Positions 9,362 to 17,009 of a DNA stretch of 64,000 bases are shown one piece after another (positions within the stretch are counted from its first letter, which is position 1; every line of letters begins with the position of its first letter). A program made the translations under genes and the position numbers. Below the pieces are notes generated by a model that was not told the origin of the DNA, ran no database searches, and was given only the letters and a program-made list of their open reading frames with translations. The stretch comes from Aeromicrobium sp. PE09-221 (GTDB lineage Bacteria; Actinomycetota; Actinomycetes; Propionibacteriales; Nocardioidaceae), in contig NZ_MIJB01000021.1 in NCBI RefSeq assembly GCF_002174305.1, positions 1-64,000 on the forward strand, given 5' to 3'.

Positions 9362-11092
9362 GTGGCCACAGCCACAAAGGACGGCGTCGCGGCCCTGCGC
9401 CGCGGCGTCTTTTACCCGGCCTTGGGCTTCCTCGCCCTGGTCGTCGCGCTCAGCATGATCTTCCCCGGCACCGTGGACGATGCCCTCGGCACATTGCAGA
9501 GCAATGTGGTCAATGGCCTCGGGTGGTACTACGTCCTCCTCGTCGCTGGATTCGTCATCTTCGCCGTGTGGGTAGGTGCCGGCAGATTCGGTGACATCAC
9601 CCTCGGCAAGGACGATGACGAGCCAGAGTTCGGCATCTTCGCCTGGTTCTCGATGCTGTTCGCCGCAGGCATGGGCATCGGCCTGGTGTTCTGGGGTGCC
9701 GCCGAGCCGCTCACCTTCTTCGTGGACCCCAAGCCCGGTGTCGAAGGTTCCGAAGGCTCCCTGGTCAACTCGGCCATGTCCCAGGTCTTCCTCCATTGGG
9801 GGTTCCACGCCTGGGCGATCTACGTGGTCGTCGGTCTGACGATGGCCTACGCGATCCATCGCAAAGGTCGGCCGATCTCCCTGCGCTGGGCACTCGAACC
9901 GCTCCTCGGCGAACGCGTCAAGGGTGGTCTCGGCGACGCCATCGATGTCTTCGCCATCATCGGCACCGTCGCTGGTGTCGCCACCTCGCTCGGACTCGGC
10001 GTTCAGCAGATATCCGCCGGACTCGTCCACCTCGGCGTCATCGACGAGGCACTCGACTGGCATCTGGTGGCGTTGATCATCGTGATCACCCTGCTCGCGA
10101 CGATGTCGGTCGTCTCGGGCGTCGGACGCGGCATCAAATGGCTGTCGAATATCAACCTCGGTCTGGCCGGGGCCTTCATGCTGGTCGTCCTCGTCCTCGG
10201 ACCCACGTTGTTCCTCCTGCGCGACTTCGTGCAGAACATCGGCAACTATCTGTTCAACCTGATCCCGTTGAGCTTCAACACCAGCGCGCTGACCGGTGAA
10301 GCCGGGATCGAGTGGCAGGCCGCGTGGACGACATTCTATTGGGGCTGGTGGATCTCCTGGTCCCCCTTCGTGGGCCTCTTCATCGCACGGATCTCCCGGG
10401 GGCGTACGGTCCGCGAGTTCGTGGCGGGCGTCATGCTCGTGCCGGTCCTCGTGACGATGGCGTGGTTCACCGTCATGGGCGGTACCGCGATCTTCCAGCA
10501 GATGAACGGCCAGGACCTGACCGATGGCGACGGTGGTGTCACGCCGGAGAACGCGTTATTCGAAATGCTGAGTAACCTCCCGGCCGGGAACCTACTGGCA
10601 GGTATCGCTATCGTCATGATCGTCATCTTCTTCGTGACATCATCGGACTCCGGCTCCCTCGTGGTGGACATGCTCAGCCATGGCGGACACGCCGAACCAC
10701 CGACGTGGAGCCGTGTGCTGTGGTCCTTCATCGAAGGCGGTGTGGCGATCGGCCTGCTGCTCGCGGGTGGCCTCACGGCGCTTCAGACCGGTGCGATCCT
10801 GACAGCGGTGCCGTTCAGCCTCATCATGATCGCCATGTGTTTCGCCACGTACAAGGCGCTCAAAGACGAATACCGGGAGATCCGCCGGCTCGGACTACGT
10901 GCCCGCCAGCGCGAACTCCAGCTCGAGCTCACCGAACAGATGGCTCCGGCGCTCACCGAGCACGTCGTCGACGAGTTGTCGGAGAACTTCGACGACCACT
11001 TCGGCGATCAGGTCGACGAGCGCGTCACGACCGCCCTCGACGACTACGACTTCGAGGCGACGGACGAGAGCGGCGGCCAGTCCAAGAACTGA
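9362..11092 (+). CDS. BCCT-family glycine betaine/choline/carnitine transporter
   Basis: Sodium- or proton-coupled uptake system for betaine-type osmolytes in the cytoplasmic membrane; 576 aa with the 12-helix BCCT layout. The diagnostic aromatic signature is TTFYWGWWISWSPFVGLFIARISRGRT (split here as YWGWWISWSPFVG and FIARISRGRT), and GMGIGLVFWGAAEP marks helix 3. A hydrophilic C-terminal tail of about 70 aa rich in Glu, Arg and Asp may sense osmotic state as in BetP. The GTG start at 9362 is fixed by AAGGAG at 9351-9356. Confidence 0.93.
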   Translation: MATATKDGVAALRRGVFYPALGFLALVVALSMIFPGTVDDALGTLQSNVVNGLGWYYVLLVAGFVIFAVWVGAGRFGDITLGKDDDEPEFGIFAWFSMLFAAGMGIGLVFWGAAEPLTFFVDPKPGVEGSEGSLVNSAMSQVFLHWGFHAWAIYVVVGLTMAYAIHRKGRPISLRWALEPLLGERVKGGLGDAIDVFAIIGTVAGVATSLGLGVQQISAGLVHLGVIDEALDWHLVALIIVITLLATMSVVSGVGRGIKWLSNINLGLAGAFMLVVLVLGPTLFLLRDFVQNIGNYLFNLIPLSFNTSALTGEAGIEWQAAWTTFYWGWWISWSPFVGLFIARISRGRTVREFVAGVMLVPVLVTMAWFTVMGGTAIFQQMNGQDLTDGDGGVTPENALFEMLSNLPAGNLLAGIAIVMIVIFFVTSSDSGSLVVDMLSHGGHAEPPTWSRVLWSFIEGGVAIGLLLAGGLTALQTGAILTAVPFSLIMIAMCFATYKALKDEYREIRRLGLRARQRELQLELTEQMAPALTEHVVDELSENFDDHFGDQVDERVTTALDDYDFEATDESGGQSKN

Positions 11093-11108
11093 GCACCGCC
11101 CTCACGCG

Positions 11109-11144
11109 GAACGCCCCGGAAAGCCTGTGCTTTCCGGGGCGTTC
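11109..11144. terminator. Strong bidirectional hairpin terminator
   Basis: A perfect 15-bp stem (GAACGCCCCGGAAAG / CTTTCCGGGGCGTTC) with a 6-nt loop sits between the convergent BCCT and MFS genes, placed to end transcription from both sides. There is no clear U-tract, as is usual in actinobacteria. Confidence 0.85.
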
Positions 11145-11158
11145 GCCGTCGACACCGG

Positions 11159-12706
11159 TCAGTGGACCACGACCGGCGGCTGCCCTTCGTCATCGAGCAG
11201 TCGGCTGGCCTCCCGCTTCTTGGGCAGGAAGAGCGCGGAGACGACCGTCACGGCCACCATCGCGAGGGCGACCCAGTAGGTGTGGGCGAAGGCCTCGGCG
11301 GCATCGGAGAGCCCCTCCGCGACGGCCGCGGGACCACCGATGCGGTCGACGAGCGAGGGATCGGCCTGCGAGGCGATCGCCGGCCCTGCCAGGTCGCTGC
11401 TCTTGAGACCATTGGTCAGCAGCACCGACATGACCGCCACGCCCACCGAACTCGCGATCTGCTGGGTGATGTTGAGCAACGTCGAGCCGCGGGCCACCTC
11501 GTGGTGCGTGAGGGTACGCAGCGCGCTGGTCATGATCGGCATCATCGTGGCGCCCATCCCCAAGCCCATGACGAACAGCGTCCCGATGAGAAAGGTGTAC
11601 GAGGTGTCCGCCTCGATCTGAGTCAGGCCGAACATGCCGATCAGGATCAACACCAGGCCGACCGGCACGATGCGGCCGACCGGGAAGCGGTCGGCGAGCG
11701 CGCCGGCGATGGGCATCGTCAGCATCGCGCCGATGCCTTGCGGCGCCACCAGCAGCCCGGCCATCAGCACACTCTCGCCCCGCACCTGCTGAAAGTAGGT
11801 GGGCACGAGCAGCAGGCCGCCGAAGAACGCTGCCCCGAAGAGGAACATCGTGATGATGCTGACCGTCAGGTTGCGATTGCCGAACAGCCGCAGGTCCAGC
11901 AGCGGGTGCTGGGGCTTGAAGGAGTAGAACACGAAACCGATCACCAGGGCCGCACCGATCAGCATGGTGATCCACACCTTCGGGGCGGCGATCGTGCCCT
12001 CCTCGGGGATCGAGGAGATCCCGAACAGGAACAGCGCGAGTCCCGGGCTCATCATCAGCATGCCGACGACATCGAAGGACTCGCTCGGCTCGGCTCGGTC
12101 GGCGTCGAGCACGCGCCAGGCGTAGATCATGGCGATCAGGCCGATGGGCAGGTTGATGAGGAAGACCCAGTGCCAGCTGGCGACGTCGATCAGCCAGCCG
12201 CCGAGGATCGGGCCCAGGATCGGGCCGAGCAGCATCGGCACACCGAGGATGGCCATCAGACGGCCCATCCGCTGCGGACCGGCGGCACGCGTCATGATCG
12301 TCATGCCGAGGGGCATGAGCATGCCGCCGCCGAGGCCTTGGACGACGCGGAAGGCGATGAGCGCCTCGATGCTCCACGCCATCGCGCACAGCACCGAGCC
12401 GATCGTGAAGAGCGCGATGGCGATCATGTAGAGACGCTTGGTGCCGAAGCGGTCCGCCGCCCATCCGGTCAGCGGGATGACGGTCGCGAGGGCGAGCGTG
12501 TAGGCCGTGACCGTCCACGCGACGGTGGAATAGGCCAGCGGGTGGTCGACGGTGCCGAAGTCGGTCTGGAAGGTCGGCAGAGCGACATTGACGACGGTGA
12601 TGTCGAGGATGGACATGATGGCACCGAGCACCACGACACCGGCCACTTTGAGGACGGCGGCGTCGATCTTGTCGGGGTACTCAGGTGCCGACTGAGCGTT
12701 AGTCAT
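11159..12706 (-). CDS. DHA2-family (14-TM) MFS drug exporter
   Basis: Proton-driven multidrug efflux pump of the EmrB/QacA group, 515 aa with about 14 membrane helices. Visible marks are SILDITVVNVALPTF in helix 1 (motif D1), GWAADRFGTKRLY after helix 2 (motif A) and the helix-5 motif LLGPILGPILGGWLID (motif C, antiporter signature). The ATG at 12704-12706 overlaps the end of the MarR gene by 8 bp, so the two are one operon and the MarR protein is its likely repressor. Confidence 0.92.
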   Translation of the reverse strand: MTNAQSAPEYPDKIDAAVLKVAGVVVLGAIMSILDITVVNVALPTFQTDFGTVDHPLAYSTVAWTVTAYTLALATVIPLTGWAADRFGTKRLYMIAIALFTIGSVLCAMAWSIEALIAFRVVQGLGGGMLMPLGMTIMTRAAGPQRMGRLMAILGVPMLLGPILGPILGGWLIDVASWHWVFLINLPIGLIAMIYAWRVLDADRAEPSESFDVVGMLMMSPGLALFLFGISSIPEEGTIAAPKVWITMLIGAALVIGFVFYSFKPQHPLLDLRLFGNRNLTVSIITMFLFGAAFFGGLLLVPTYFQQVRGESVLMAGLLVAPQGIGAMLTMPIAGALADRFPVGRIVPVGLVLILIGMFGLTQIEADTSYTFLIGTLFVMGLGMGATMMPIMTSALRTLTHHEVARGSTLLNITQQIASSVGVAVMSVLLTNGLKSSDLAGPAIASQADPSLVDRIGGPAAVAEGLSDAAEAFAHTYWVALAMVAVTVVSALFLPKKREASRLLDDEGQPPVVVH

Positions 12707-13157
12707 GCAGATCGTCTTTCGTGAGATCGAGGAGTGGAGCGAGCGCTGCGGAGAGCTGTTCGCACTGGCCTGGCTCGAGGCGATCGAGCATGGCGCGCAG
12801 GGAGCCGCGCTTCGCGTCCAGATGCGCACGCGCCAGATCACGGCCCTTCGTGGTCAACCCGACGAGCTTGACGCGGCGATCGTGCTCGGATTCGTCGCGT
12901 TCGACGAGGCCGAGTTTGACGAGCTGGTCGATATTGCGGCCCGCCGAGGCGACCGACAGGGAGACCAGCTGCGCGATCTCGCCGATCGGGAGGGGGTCGT
13001 CGGCCTGGGCCAGGGTGAACAGGGTCCGGGCCTGCGAGAAGGACAGATCCATGGCGAGGAAGACCTCATAGGCGTCCGACTCCGCATTGATGAACACCCG
13101 GCTGAGGAAGGTCTCGAGGTCCGAGAACGCCGCGGCGCGGGCATCCGATGCAGTCAC
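12699..13157 (-). CDS. MarR-family transcriptional regulator of the MFS pump
   Basis: 152-residue MarR-type repressor. The winged helix (about residues 55-105) has IGEIAQLVSLSVASAGRNID as recognition helix and the wing ERDESEHDRRVKLVGLT. I use the GTG at 13155-13157; the frame extends to a TTG at 13181 but TACTAT, a good -10, lies 6-7 nt before the GTG. The promoter also holds AGTTGCACGAGCGTTACTAT, which may contain the operator. It is co-transcribed with the DHA2 exporter. Confidence 0.88.
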   Translation of the reverse strand: MTASDARAAAFSDLETFLSRVFINAESDAYEVFLAMDLSFSQARTLFTLAQADDPLPIGEIAQLVSLSVASAGRNIDQLVKLGLVERDESEHDRRVKLVGLTTKGRDLARAHLDAKRGSLRAMLDRLEPGQCEQLSAALAPLLDLTKDDLHD

Positions 13158-13230
13158 CGAGCAATAGTAACGCTCGTGCAACTATCACGGAACCGTGACC
13201 TTTGCCACTGCGTGAGTATTGCCCTGCGGA

Positions 13231-13343
13231 CGGATGACGATGCATTCGGGCGGCTACAGCGACCTTTGCGCATCACCATCCGTCCGCGCTCGCTCTCACG
13301 TCAGTGCCTTCGGGTCGCCATGGCAACCGTTACGCATCATCGT
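13231..13343. repeat. Two palindromic repeat units, GATGC/GCATC type (B1, B2)
   Basis: Two imperfect about 50-bp palindromes in the 185-bp gap between marR and the sigma-factor gene: B1 at 13231-13282 (GGATGACGATGC outer arm, GCATCACCATCC return arm) and B2 at about 13297-13343, with centre GGTCGCCATGGCAACC. B2 ends on the stop codon of the sigma gene. Units with the same plan are at 29971-30083, and the GATGTGA/TCACATC relatives at 27630-27802 and 42792-42904. Confidence 0.7.
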
Positions 13344-14596
13344 CAGTCTTCGGCGCGGGGCGGCGGCTCGAAGCTAGGAGGCGGGGCGAGCTCCCCGGCT
13401 CGGCGGCGATAGTGTCGGCGCAGCGGAACGCATGCGCACGTAGCCGCGGCCCGCCCGAAAAGCTCGCGAGCACGGTCGGACTCACCCGCATCGGCAGTGA
13501 GCTCCGCCAGGGCGCCGAGCATCCGATGGTCCCGCGGCTCCACCTCACCCAGCTCGGCGAGCGCTCGGCGCGCCCCGTGCACGCGTGCGTGGACCACCGC
13601 GCGGTTGAGGCGGACCACCGGATCGTCGCCGCTCAGCGCGCACAACCGGTCGTAGAACACAAGCAGTAACCGCGTATCAGTCTCCTGCTCGGTAGGGGCG
13701 ATGGCATGGACGCCCGCGATCAATGCCTGGAGGCGCAGCTCCTCGGCGAGACCAGTGTCGGGCTCCAACGCCAGCAGGCGGGTCATCGCGGTGGCAATCT
13801 CATCGTGCCGCCATCGCCCGCGGTCCTGGTCGGCGAGGAGCACGAGCTCTCCCGCGGCGTCGACCCGTGCCGCACGGCGTGCATGTTGGAGTTCCAGGAG
13901 CGACCGCAGCGCGCGGATATCCGTGCGTCCGGGCAGCAGGTCGTCGAGCACCGCCACGAGACGAACGGCCTCCGCACAAATCGACGGCCGTACGACATCG
14001 TCCCCCTCGTCGGGGGCGTAGCCACTGGTGAAGAACAGGTGGATCGTCCGCAGGGCACCCGCGAGACGCTCATCGAGTGTGGTGCCCCACGGCAGGGAGA
14101 GACCATCCGGAGCCGCGACCGCACGCTGTCGCGCCCGGGTGAGGCGGGCCGCCATCGTCGGAGTGGAGACCGCGAGGAGCCCGGCGATCCGCTCGGTGCG
14201 CAGCCCGAGCACCCATCGCAGGGCGAGAGCGGCCTGGGCATGGTGCGGCACCTGCGGGTGACAGGCGAGGAAGATCAGCCGCAGCATCTCGTCGTCGACG
14301 ACCTCCGGAAGCTCATCGGAGCACCGGTCGGCCAGCAGATCGGCTGCGCGCGCCAGCGCCCGATGGCCGACCGCCTCGCTCCGCAGCCGGTCGATCGCCT
14401 CCCGCTGCGCCACGCGATGCAGCCACGCGGCCGGAGACGAGGGCGTCCCGTCTGCCGGCCACCTGCGTGCGGCGGTGGCGAACGCCTCGGCGAGGGCGTC
14501 CTCCGCGAGATCGACCCGTTCGAACCGAGCCGTGAGCAGCGCCAGGAGCCTCGACCAGTGCTCGCGCCAGGCACGTTCGACCGCCTGCTCGTCCAT
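13343..14596 (-). CDS. ECF42-type RNA polymerase sigma factor with C-terminal TPR-like extension
   Basis: 417-residue extracytoplasmic-function sigma factor. Region 2 is near residues 10-75 (ERVDLAEDALAEAFATAARRWP, then WLHRVAQREAIDRLR) and region 4 near 105-170 (LRTERIAGLLAVSTPTMAARLTRARQ). It is followed by about 240 aa of helical repeat typical of the ECF42 group, which replaces an anti-sigma factor as the control element. The neighbour upstream is a YCII/DGPF protein, the hallmark partner of ECF42. The ATG at 14594-14596 lies 16 bp after that gene. Confidence 0.9.
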   Translation of the reverse strand: MDEQAVERAWREHWSRLLALLTARFERVDLAEDALAEAFATAARRWPADGTPSSPAAWLHRVAQREAIDRLRSEAVGHRALARAADLLADRCSDELPEVVDDEMLRLIFLACHPQVPHHAQAALALRWVLGLRTERIAGLLAVSTPTMAARLTRARQRAVAAPDGLSLPWGTTLDERLAGALRTIHLFFTSGYAPDEGDDVVRPSICAEAVRLVAVLDDLLPGRTDIRALRSLLELQHARRAARVDAAGELVLLADQDRGRWRHDEIATAMTRLLALEPDTGLAEELRLQALIAGVHAIAPTEQETDTRLLLVFYDRLCALSGDDPVVRLNRAVVHARVHGARRALAELGEVEPRDHRMLGALAELTADAGESDRARELFGRAAATCACVPLRRHYRRRAGELAPPPSFEPPPRAED

Positions 14597-14612
14597 CTCC
14601 TCCCCCGCCGGC

Positions 14613-14972
14613 TCAGGACTCCTCGTCGAGGAGGCGCCGAACCTCCGCGACACCGCCGTCATAGGCCATCAGCCGGCACACATCGAGGAGGTCGTCGAGA
14701 TCCTCGGAGGCCACGAGGTAGAACCCGCTCAGCTGCTCGGTCGTCTCGGTGTAGGGGCCCTGGGTGACGATATGGCCGTCGCCCTCGGCCCGGACGACCC
14801 GGGCATGCTCGGAGTGCTCCAGCTCGGCCCCGCCGGTGATCTCGTGTCCGCGGGCCGTGAGTTGCTCCGCGAAGTCGCGATGCCGCTGATACGCCGCCTC
14901 GCGCTGCTCGGCAGTCATCTGCTTCCAGGCGTCCTCGCCGCCCGGCAAGAGGATCATGTAGTGGGTGGTCAT
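14613..14972 (-). CDS. YCII-related (DGPF-type) protein
   Basis: 119-residue small ferredoxin-like-fold protein of the YCII/DGPF group: MTTHYMILLPGGEDAW at the N-terminus, a conserved EQLTARGHEITGGAEL and the TQGPYTETTEQLSGFYLV strand. Such proteins are encoded next to ECF42 sigma factors and are usually among their targets; the biochemical role is unknown. The ATG 14970-14972 has an AAGGA ribosome site (GAAAGGAACGACC before it). Confidence 0.9.
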   Translation of the reverse strand: MTTHYMILLPGGEDAWKQMTAEQREAAYQRHRDFAEQLTARGHEITGGAELEHSEHARVVRAEGDGHIVTQGPYTETTEQLSGFYLVASEDLDDLLDVCRLMAYDGGVAEVRRLLDEES

Positions 14973-15050
14973 GGTCGTTCCTTTCCTCATCAGTCACCAC
15001 TGTGACGGTGCGACGTCGGAGAATTCGACAGTCCGACATAAGATTTCTGA

Positions 15051-16916
15051 GTGCCCATACGCTCTGACCTCCGCAATGTCGCCATCGTCGCCCACGTCGA
15101 CCACGGCAAGACCACCCTCGTCGACGCGATGCTGCAGCAGCAGGGCGCCTACGCCGAACACCAGGAAGTGACCGAGCGGGTCATGGACTCCGGCGATCTC
15201 GAACGCGAGAAGGGCATCACGATCCTCGCGAAGAACACCGCCGTCCGCTACGAGGGTCCCGGTGCCGAGGGTGGCGTCACGATCAACATCATCGACACCC
15301 CCGGCCACGCCGACTTCGGCGGCGAGGTGGAACGCGGTCTGTCGATGGTCGACGCGGTCGTGCTGCTGGTCGATGCCTCGGAGGGTCCGCTCCCCCAGAC
15401 TCGGTTCGTGCTGCGCAAGGCGCTGACGGCCAAGATGCCGGTGATCCTCGTGGTCAACAAGGTCGACCGACCCGATGCGCGCATCAGCGAGGTCGTCGAT
15501 GAGGCCTATGAGCTCTTCATGGACCTGCTGCCCGAGGACGCCGCCGATGACGCCCTCGACTTCCCGGTCGTCTACGCCTCGGCGAAGGCCGGTCGGGCCT
15601 CGACCGAGCAGCCCGCCGACGGCGGACTGCCCGAGAACGACAACCTCATCCCGCTGTTCCAGACGATCATGGACTACGTCCCGGCGCCGGAGTATGACGA
15701 AGGCGCGCCGCTCCAGGCCCACGTCACCAACCTCGACTCCTCGCCCTTCCTCGGCCGCCTCGCGCTGGTCCGCGTCAAGAACGGCGAGCTGAAGAAGGGC
15801 CAGCAGGTCGCGTGGATGAAGCGCGACGGCTCGATCGACCGGGTCAAGATCACCGAGCTGCTGGTGACCGAGGCGCTGGAGCGCAAGCCCGGCGAGAAGG
15901 CCGGCCCCGGCGACATCGTCGCGATCGCCGGTATCCCCGAGATCATGATCGGCGAGACCCTGGCCGATCCCGAGAATCCGATCGCGTTGCCGCTCATCTC
16001 GGTCGACGAGCCGGCGATCTCGATGACGATCGGCACCAACACCTCCCCCCTCGCCGGCCGAGAGAAGGGCACCAAGGTCACCGCGCGCCTGGTCAAAGAC
16101 CGTCTCGATGCCGAGCTCATCGGCAATGTGTCGATCCGCGTGCTCCCCACCGACCGCCCCGATGCATGGGAGGTGCAGGGCCGTGGTGAGCTGGCGCTCG
16201 CGATCCTCGTCGAGCAGATGCGCCGCGAGGGCTTCGAGCTGACCGTCGGCAAGCCGCAGGTCGTCACCCGCGAGATCGACGGCAAGCTGCACGAGCCGGT
16301 CGAGCGGCTCACGATCGACATCCCCGAGGACTACCTCGGCACCGTGACGCAGCTGCTCGCGGTCCGCAAGGGCCGGATGGAGCAGATGGTCAACCACGGC
16401 ACGGGCTGGGTGCGCATGGAGTTCCTCGTGCCCTCGCGCGGCCTGATCGGATTCCGTACCGAGTTCCTCACCGACACCCGCGGCACCGGCATCGCGAACC
16501 ACGTGTTCGAGGGCTACGAGCCGTGGTTCGGCGAGATCTCGACCCGCCCGTCGGGCTCGCTGGTGGCCGACCGCGCAGGTGCGGCGTCGTCCTACGCGAT
16601 GACCTCGCTGCAGGAGCGCGGCACGCTGTTCGTGGAGCCGGGCACAGAGGTCTACGAGGGCATGATCGTCGGCGAGAACTCCCGTGATGACGACATGGAC
16701 GTCAACATCACCAAGGAGAAGAAGCAGACCAATATCCGCTCGGCGACCTCGGACAATTTCGAGAAGCTGATCCCGCCGAAGAAGCTGTCGCTGGAGCAGA
16801 GCCTGGAATTCTGCCGCGAGGACGAGTGCGTCGAGATCACGCCGACGCATGTGCGGATCCGCAAGGTCATCCTCGACGCCGGCGACCGCGCCCGTGCCGC
16901 CCGCAAGCGGGGTTGA
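15051..16916 (+). CDS. typA: Translational GTPase TypA/BipA
   Basis: Ribosome-binding GTPase of the EF-G class that helps 50S assembly and stress adaptation. It has 621 aa with all domains: G domain with [10 protein letters not shown] (P-loop), ITILAKNTA switch [15 protein letters not shown] (G3), NKVDRP (G4), then EF-Tu-like domain 2, EF-G-like domains III and V ([14 protein letters not shown] is the TypA signature) and the C-terminal domain. It starts at GTG 15051 with TAAGAT at 15039-15044 as -10, so the mRNA is probably leaderless. Confidence 0.97.
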   Translation: MPIRSDLRNVAIVAHVDHGKTTLVDAMLQQQGAYAEHQEVTERVMDSGDLEREKGITILAKNTAVRYEGPGAEGGVTINIIDTPGHADFGGEVERGLSMVDAVVLLVDASEGPLPQTRFVLRKALTAKMPVILVVNKVDRPDARISEVVDEAYELFMDLLPEDAADDALDFPVVYASAKAGRASTEQPADGGLPENDNLIPLFQTIMDYVPAPEYDEGAPLQAHVTNLDSSPFLGRLALVRVKNGELKKGQQVAWMKRDGSIDRVKITELLVTEALERKPGEKAGPGDIVAIAGIPEIMIGETLADPENPIALPLISVDEPAISMTIGTNTSPLAGREKGTKVTARLVKDRLDAELIGNVSIRVLPTDRPDAWEVQGRGELALAILVEQMRREGFELTVGKPQVVTREIDGKLHEPVERLTIDIPEDYLGTVTQLLAVRKGRMEQMVNHGTGWVRMEFLVPSRGLIGFRTEFLTDTRGTGIANHVFEGYEPWFGEISTRPSGSLVADRAGAASSYAMTSLQERGTLFVEPGTEVYEGMIVGENSRDDDMDVNITKEKKQTNIRSATSDNFEKLIPPKKLSLEQSLEFCREDECVEITPTHVRIRKVILDAGDRARAARKRG

Positions 16917-16952
16917 GCCAGGAGACAACGCACGGTCGGTGAAGTCCAGAGG

Positions 16953-16985
16953 CACCGGTCGCTACCGGCCGGTTCCGGACCGGTG
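16953..16985. promoter_or_regulatory. Nested inverted repeats before the LuxR-type regulator
   Basis: CACCGGTC (16953-16960) faces GACCGGTG (16978-16985), enclosing the perfect palindrome ACCGGCCGGT (16964-16973). It lies in the 93-bp gap between typA and the regulator start, so it could be the typA terminator or an operator over the regulator promoter. Confidence 0.35.
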
Positions 16986-17009
16986 ACGACGTCTTCTACG
17001 ATGGCCGTG

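Noticed and set aside
11162-12724. 520-codon open frame antisense to the DHA2 pump
   Set aside because: His/Arg/Asp-rich shadow of a gene with clear MFS motifs.
14994-16955. 653-codon open frame antisense to typA
   Set aside because: typA is certain; the antisense frame has shadow composition only.
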